A stretch of 64,000 nt of DNA from Coturnix japonica (taxonomy: Eukaryota > Chordata > Aves > Galliformes > Phasianidae), in NCBI RefSeq assembly GCF_001577835.2, contig NC_029516.1:159943911-160007910 (forward strand). Reading direction: 5' to 3'. Made by a program: the position numbers and the translations under genes. Under the pieces are notes generated by a model. That model was not told where the DNA came from and did no database searches. It was given only the letters and a program-made list of their open reading frames with translations. This document shows positions 58,697-64,000 of the stretch, piece by piece; position 1 is the first letter of the stretch; every line of letters begins with the position of its first letter.

Positions 58697-58990
58697 CTAC
58701 AGGCTTGGGGCAGAGCGGCTGGAAGTCTGCGCAGAAGAAAAGGACCTGGGGTGCTGGTCAACACTCAACATAAGCCACCAGTGCACCCAGGTGGTCAAGA
58801 AGACCAATGGCATCCTGGCTTGTGTCAGAAATAGTGCAGCCAGCAGGAGCAGGAAGGGGATCCTCCCTCTGTACTCAGCCCTGGTGAGGTCACATAACTT
58901 CTGCGTTCAGTTTTGGGCCCCTCACTGCAAGACATCGAGGCCCTGGTCCGTGTTCTGAGAAGAGATCGAAGCTGTGAAGGTTCTGGAGCA
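58697..58990 (+). repeat. CR1 LINE lacking 3' end
   Basis: CACTACAGGCTTGGGGCAGA, TCAAGAAGACCAATGGCATC and CTCCCTCTGTACTCAGCCCT are CR1 ORF2; the frame reads [20 protein letters not shown]. The 3' UTR and tail are missing. Confidence 0.88.
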
Positions 58991-59639
58991 CACATCCCAT
59001 AGGGAACACAGAGCTTAAAAGACACCTATGTCAGGAAAACTATCTTGTTGACGGGTATTCCTACAGTTAGTGAATATAATTCTATCCAGTTTTCCTAAAT
59101 CATGAATTCGTATAGTTTGTTTTTCTTTTTTCTTTTCTTGCTATGAGATTTCTGATTCCTACAGACAGTTTAAGAATCAGCATTTCAGTACTATTGGTAA
59201 TAATTGCATCAGACCATTTACACTGTAAACAGCCACCTAAGTTACCTGCACAAATTGCTAGCAATAATCAGCATTACAGTTTCAACTACAGCATGACTTT
59301 AAAACACACTAATTAAAATAATTGTGCAAGCCATTACTTAGAACTTTACAGGATAGGAATAAAATTATTAAATGAGAACTATTAGTTAAGCACATTTTGT
59401 TTCCTGAGACACTGCTATCACAACTGCAATGTTTTATAGACAATTACAAAGTAAATGTACTTTCTGATTCTGCTGGTGAAAAGTAACACATTAAAACAAC
59501 CTAATATTTAACAAGGATGAACTGTGGCTCTGTTTTCATCCCCTGCCAGAAGTTCAGACTAGGACACTCAGTATTTTAGAGACATGTGATTTCTTTTTTT
59601 TTCCTCTATACAGACTCACACTTCCACCTCCTCCACATC

Positions 59640-59900
59640 CCAACCCACCCATCTCCCAGCACACACTACAAATGCTCCTCCTCTAGTTTTTTTCCTCAGG
59701 CCTTTTTATAGTTCCCTGCTCCTCCCCTGCACTAATCCCACCTCCCCTCCACAGCCAATAGTGGTTTTCACCTCCTCTGTGCATGCTGAGTATGCTCAAC
59801 ACAGATAAAAACATGGAGGAGGCAACTTGGGAGCTTCCAGTCTGTTAAGTCAAGTCTTCCACTGCTGTTTGACCACAAAAATGAACATAGAAGATGGTGA
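59640..59900 (+). other. Unassigned promoter-like block with ATG and splice donor
   Basis: A pyrimidine-rich tract is followed by a CCAAT box at 59755-59759 and a TATA-like AGATAAAAAC near 59803. An ATG follows at 59881 in a fair context, giving MNIED before a consensus donor GTGAGTGTA at 59897. It could be the 5' end of an unrecognised gene or an LTR fragment. No downstream exon was identified. Confidence 0.25.
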
Positions 59901-60496
59901 GTGTATACTTGCTCCACTTGGGCTTTTTCCTCCTGCCAATATAAGCCTTACTTTTCAGCCCCTAATGAAGCCTAGAACTTTCCACCATTTCTTGGCTATG
60001 GGTTTTTGATGCCTCTGGGCTGGAGGTATCTTCTGTTCTTCCCATGTGAGCTGCAGAGGAGGGAGGAGAATTGCTGCTCTATATTTTAGAGGCTCCAAGT
60101 ACTAGGTCTAAAAATTCTTATGCTGATACACAAAAGTTAAACTAATGTTTGGTTTTTTTTTTTTCTTCCATGACTTACACTAATTTCAACTTAATTTTCT
60201 CTTATTTTCCTTTCTTGTAAATCTCTCTTTCTTCTAATCTATCAATGTGTTGGCAGCTTGTGCTCATTAGTGTGTCTGGCTATCAAAAACAAAGGCTTTT
60301 CTTATGTCCTAATAAAATAACTAATGTAGAGTTATGTGGCACTGTTACTGCTACATTGATGGTAATGGAACAGTTCAGATGTCATGCCCACAGATCTCTT
60401 GTTTTGGTCACCAACAGAGCTTGTAGGCCACGTAACTGTTCTCAAACTCCTGCACAAGCTCCTCCTAACTTGTTTGCTGAGCTCTTAATTTCCCTA

Positions 60497-61210
60497 CATC
60501 ACAGTCATAAGGGTTAGAAAAGACCTCTGGAGATCACTGAATCCAAACCCTTGCTAAAGCAGGTTCCCTACAGTAGGTCGCAAAGGAAAATGTTCAGATG
60601 GGTTTTGAATACCTCCAGAGAAGGAGACTCCACAGCCTCTCTGAGCAGCCTGTTCCAGTGCACTGTCACTCTAAAATAATTTTTTCCTCATGTTGATGTG
60701 GAACTTTCTGTGCTCTGGTTTGTGACTGTTGATCCTTGCCCTGTTGTTGGGCACCACTGAAAAAAGCCTGGCCCCCTCCACTTGACAGCTGCCCTTTAGA
60801 TATTTGATGAGATCCCCTTTCAGTCTTCTCAAGGCTGAACAGTCCCAGGTCCCTCAGCCTTTCCTCCTAAGGGAGATGCTTCATGCCCCTCACTTTTGTG
60901 GCCCTCTGCTGGACTCTCTCCAGTAGTTCCCTGTCTTTCTTGTACTGAGGTGCCCAGAACTGACACAGCGCTCCAGATGTGGCCACAAAAGGGCAGAGTA
61001 GAGGAGGAGGGTCACCTCCCTTGACCTGCTGGACACACTCTTTTTAATGCACCTCAGGATCCCATTGGCCTTCTTGGCTACAAGGGCACACTGCTGGTTC
61101 ATGGCCAACCTGTTGTCCACCAGGACACCCAGGTCCTTCTCCATAGAGCTTCTTATCAACTGGTCTACCACTGAGTCTTGCTTTTGACTCTCAAAGTCTA
61201 GTCGTTCATA
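60497..61210 (-). repeat. CR1 LINE, minus strand, about 700 bp
   Basis: It runs from the decayed reversed tail (ATCACAGTCATAAGGGTTAG) through CAGAGAAGGAGACTCCACAG and the ORF2 C-terminus ([20 protein letters not shown] in the minus frame). It is one of the longest CR1 copies here, of the same subtype as the host element at 21541. Confidence 0.92.
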
Positions 61211-62820
61211 AGGCAACTTCAGATTTAAATATGCATCTCAGTAATATCATTGAATATTGAGATAACCTGTAAGTAATTCCAAGTGGGAATGATGATGATC
61301 CTGTTCTCAAAACCATGTTTCCAAAGTCCAAAATACATCTCTTTTATCTAGGATCTTTTTTTTTCTTTAAGTAAAAACTTGTGTACACAAGGTAAACACA
61401 CAGAGCTTCAATTACACTTTGGCTAAACAAAGTTCTTTGTAATATGTGCCAAGTCATGCAATTTCAAATCAGTCTTTAAAGAAGCAAAACTGGTATTTGC
61501 TGTAATAATAGAACAGTGCTTCTGAGCCATAAACTGGCAAGGCCAGGTTTCCTGCATGCTGTTGCCCCACTTCCTACAATCTTTAGGACCAGTGGCCTGC
61601 ACTTGACTCCTCCATTTCTCACCTAATGGTAGCTGCAGTGTTTAGGTGCTGAGGTCAGAGAGATGGTAGTTTGGTTTTCTTTCTATCCACTGTCCCATGG
61701 GTGGTCATCACGAGGCCTTTAGGAATTTATGCTTCTGAGATATTGGCCTCCTTGTTCCATGTGGCTGGAATTCGTGAAGCGCTAGGGAGGGGAATGGATA
61801 TTTAAAATGATTATGTAGGTTTTTAAATTTCTTTCTTGGAAATTAGAAGAAACAATAACCAAACTGATCCACTGACATTCAGTAATTATGAAGGGCTTAA
61901 TTTGGGGGGGGGGGAAGTCAACTTTTTTTTCCAGTTTACCATTAACACAACACTTACAAGTGGTTCTCAGCTATGCTAAGCGTGCTGATCTTTGGTAGCA
62001 AACAAGTCTTATTTTTATTTCTTTTCAGGAACATCCAGCATGATAACAGAAAAACAAGGTCAATAAAAAAGCATTATCAGAATTCAGGAAGAAAGTAGTT
62101 TGAATGATAATGGTGCTTCCCTGATAAATAAAGCATGGAATTGACTTTAAACTTGAACTTGGGATCCAGAGCTTTCTGCAGCCCAAGCACTATGGGATGG
62201 TTTGCTGCTCCTTCAGGAAAGGCCGCAGCTCCCAAGGCCGACTCTCCCAGCTGGGTGTGTTTCAGTGGGACTCAGAACCTGACCATCTCTGAAGCTGTGG
62301 CTCTGATACATTTTGCCACTATGGTAAAACTGAGGATAAAAAATAAAAAAGCAAAACGTTGGCCGTGGTTCAACACGCCTGCATGGAGGAAGGCCGGGCA
62401 GGCTGTATTGTGGCAAAGGCTGCTCTCGTCCTGGAGAAGAGACCCCTGCCTGCTGCCTCACGGCGCTGCCCGTGGACCACCGCACATCACCGTGCGGGCA
62501 GGGCCGCCCTCACGACGCTTTGGACGCCGTCTCGGCCATCGTCCGTCGGTCCTTTGGATCTCCCACCCGGCGCCAGGAGCCGGCCCGGCCCCATCGAGGC
62601 CGGTTCCCTCCCGTCGGGGGACCGAGGGCGGCCGGCCGGGCTCGAGGAGTGGCCGCCGAGGGGCGCGGCGCGCGGCCAATGGCAGCGCTCGTAGCAGGAG
62701 CCAATGGGGGCGGCCGTGACATGGCGGGACCGTGGGTGGGGAGCGGGTGTTTTTAAGGCGGCGGTGTCGGCCCGAGCCGTGTGTTTGTGTTCGTGGTGTG
62801 TGTGTTTGTGGCTGCCCGGC

Positions 62821-62852
62821 ATGGAGCCCACCCGCGTGGCGATCATCGGCAG
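62821..62852 (+). CDS. CRYL1: Lambda-crystallin (L-gulonate 3-dehydrogenase), first coding exon only
   Basis: The exon encodes MEPTRVAIIGR-type sequence and stops after AG of a codon at donor GTGAGGGGC. VAIIG plus a codon starting AG fits the first strand of a Rossmann NAD-binding fold (VxIIGSGxIG), as at the start of CRYL1, which oxidises L-gulonate in the cytosol. The assignment rests on this short match plus conserved position and divergent orientation beside IFT88. The remaining exons lie beyond 64000. Confidence 0.8.
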
Positions 62853-64000
62853 GTGAGGGGCTGCCCGCCCGCGGGGGGGCGCTGCGCGGGGCGGCGCGGC
62901 CATGTAATGCAACGTAATGTAATGCCATGCAATGCAATGTTGGGCCTCGGGTGAGGGGCGGCCGCTGTGCCGCAGCACTGGGCAGCAGCGGCTGTCAGCG
63001 GTGTCGGGCACGGGAACTGCCGGCTGGGGCCGGGCGGGCGCTGCCAGCGGCCGGGAGGCCTCCGTGCGCCACGGGAAGTTCTTCCGTAACGAACGGCCTC
63101 ATGCGGGTGTGCGGCAGCGCTGACCGCTGTGCTCCGTCCCGTTTATGCACGAGTGGAGGCTGAGAGCTGTAACAGCCGGGAGTGTCATTGAGCTGCTAGG
63201 GTTCCCTGGTAGGCTCTGCAGTGCTATCACAACGTACGGCGCTATCTCTGGCTCCCGAGTGCTTTGCTTCACCTTCTTGAGCTCAAGCCGACGGCCTCTA
63301 TTTGACCACAGCCCCGGCCGCCGGAGCTCAGCAGCACGTGTCCGGCGCTGCCATGTGACAGCACGGCCCGCCCGCACCGCTGCGCCGCCCGCCTCGAAGG
63401 CGAACGGGTGGGACCCCGGGGGCTGAGCTTCCAACTGGAGCCCGGTGACGGCGCTTCGTGTCCGGGAGGGCAGCGTTAGTAACGGGTTGAGGTGTTGCTG
63501 TTGTGTACAGTGCAGGAATGGCACGAGGCTGCTGCCTGCCATGAGCAGCTTTGTGTGCTGCTGAGTTCTAAAGAAAGCAAATCTCACCATTCTAACAATC
63601 TGAATGTGAATAAAATTTACTTTGTTGTTTTAAAATGTTAATTTAAATACCCCTTATTAATAGTACAGTTTGAAGAGGTGTTACTAGTTTGTAAAGGTAT
63701 TGGTAGCCCAGGTATGCTTGCTTAGAGTTCAAGTACTTCTAGTTGACAAATGGCTGCTGTGGCCACCATGGCCTGTACCTCATCTGTAAGTGCACCTATT
63801 CTGTAGCTTGCTTGAGAAATGCAGGCCTCTGGGTTGCTACAGTGTGTCTGATTTATAGTTTAAGTTGTATGCTTTAAGTGGGCAGTAGGTTCTCATTCAC
63901 CAACACTAAATGTAAAGTTTCACTTTATTTTTGCCTCAGTTATTTCCTCTGACTTTTTTCCTCAAAGCTTCCTGTTTTGTTCTCTTTTATTTGTTCTCCT
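62853..64000 (+). other. CRYL1: CRYL1 intron 1 (start)
   Basis: CpG island sequence until about 63430, then ordinary AT-richer intron to the window end. No further exon is seen. Confidence 0.7.
62901..62940. repeat. Imperfect ATGTA/ATGCA pentanucleotide repeat
   Basis: Eight imperfect units such as AATGT, AATGC and CATGC in a row, 50 bp after the CRYL1 exon 1 donor and inside the CpG island. Likely length-variable. Confidence 0.8.

Larger units (their letters stand above)
57900..62380. other. Spacer between divergent IFT88 and CRYL1
   Basis: It holds CR1 copies at 58697 and 60497, an unassigned promoter-like block at about 59640-59900, and a G run at 61904-61914. I see no exon of a known gene. 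Confidence 0.5.
62380..63430. promoter_or_regulatory. CRYL1: CpG island promoter of CRYL1
   Basis: The largest CpG island in the window surrounds the first coding exon of CRYL1. A TTTTAAGG element at about 62750 is the only TATA-like sequence, and GGGGCGGCC boxes occur near 62705. It is separate from the IFT88 island, so the two divergent genes do not share a promoter. Confidence 0.75.

Noticed and set aside
62135-63011. Open frames of 111-194 codons on both strands around CRYL1 exon 1
   Set aside because: They overlap each other in several frames within the CpG island, have no recognisable domain, and conflict with the CRYL1 exon.

Overview
This window is vertebrate nuclear DNA, almost certainly from a galliform bird, most likely chicken. 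Long introns interrupt the genes, splice sites are canonical GT-AG, promoters sit in CpG islands, and almost all recognisable interspersed repeats are CR1 LINEs ending in the bird-typical ATTCTATGATTCTATG tail. There are no bacterial-style operons, phage, CRISPR arrays or confidently recognised RNA genes. The four genes and their relative orientation match the conserved EEF1AKMT1 - IL17D - IFT88 - CRYL1 block on human chromosome 13q12 (recalled, not searched).

Layout, left to right. Bases 1-2640 hold no recognisable gene; they may be 3' untranslated sequence of the next conserved neighbour (XPO4 in mammals), but I cannot show this. A CpG island at about 2640-3300 contains the non-coding first exon of EEF1AKMT1 (+), a lysine methyltransferase of elongation factor eEF1A. 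Its four coding exons lie at 8540-12346 and join exactly into 213 residues. IL17D (-) runs 25621-17721 in three coding exons (206 residues, a secreted IL-17 family cytokine) and converges on EEF1AKMT1. IFT88 (-) runs 57478-27972. I could place all 25 coding exons with matching phase, giving 814 residues of this intraflagellar transport TPR protein. CRYL1 (+) begins at 62821 with a 32-nt first coding exon and continues beyond the window. IFT88 and CRYL1 are divergent, about 5.3 kb apart.

The rest is intron and spacer littered with about 20 CR1 copies, several simple repeats, one probable solo LTR inside an IFT88 intron, and a 32-bp minisatellite. The genes are not a functional pathway: a translation-factor methyltransferase, a cytokine, a ciliary transport protein and a metabolic dehydrogenase are neighbours by ancient linkage.

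The most interesting unexplained stretches are (i) a compact minus-strand TATA-to-poly(A) unit at 27640-27130 that contains the minisatellite, (ii) a promoter-like block with ATG and splice donor at about 59640-59900, (iii) a near-consensus RFX X-box in the IFT88 promoter, and (iv) a clean nested CR1 insertion with a 5-bp target duplication. I saw no convincing undescribed biological system.
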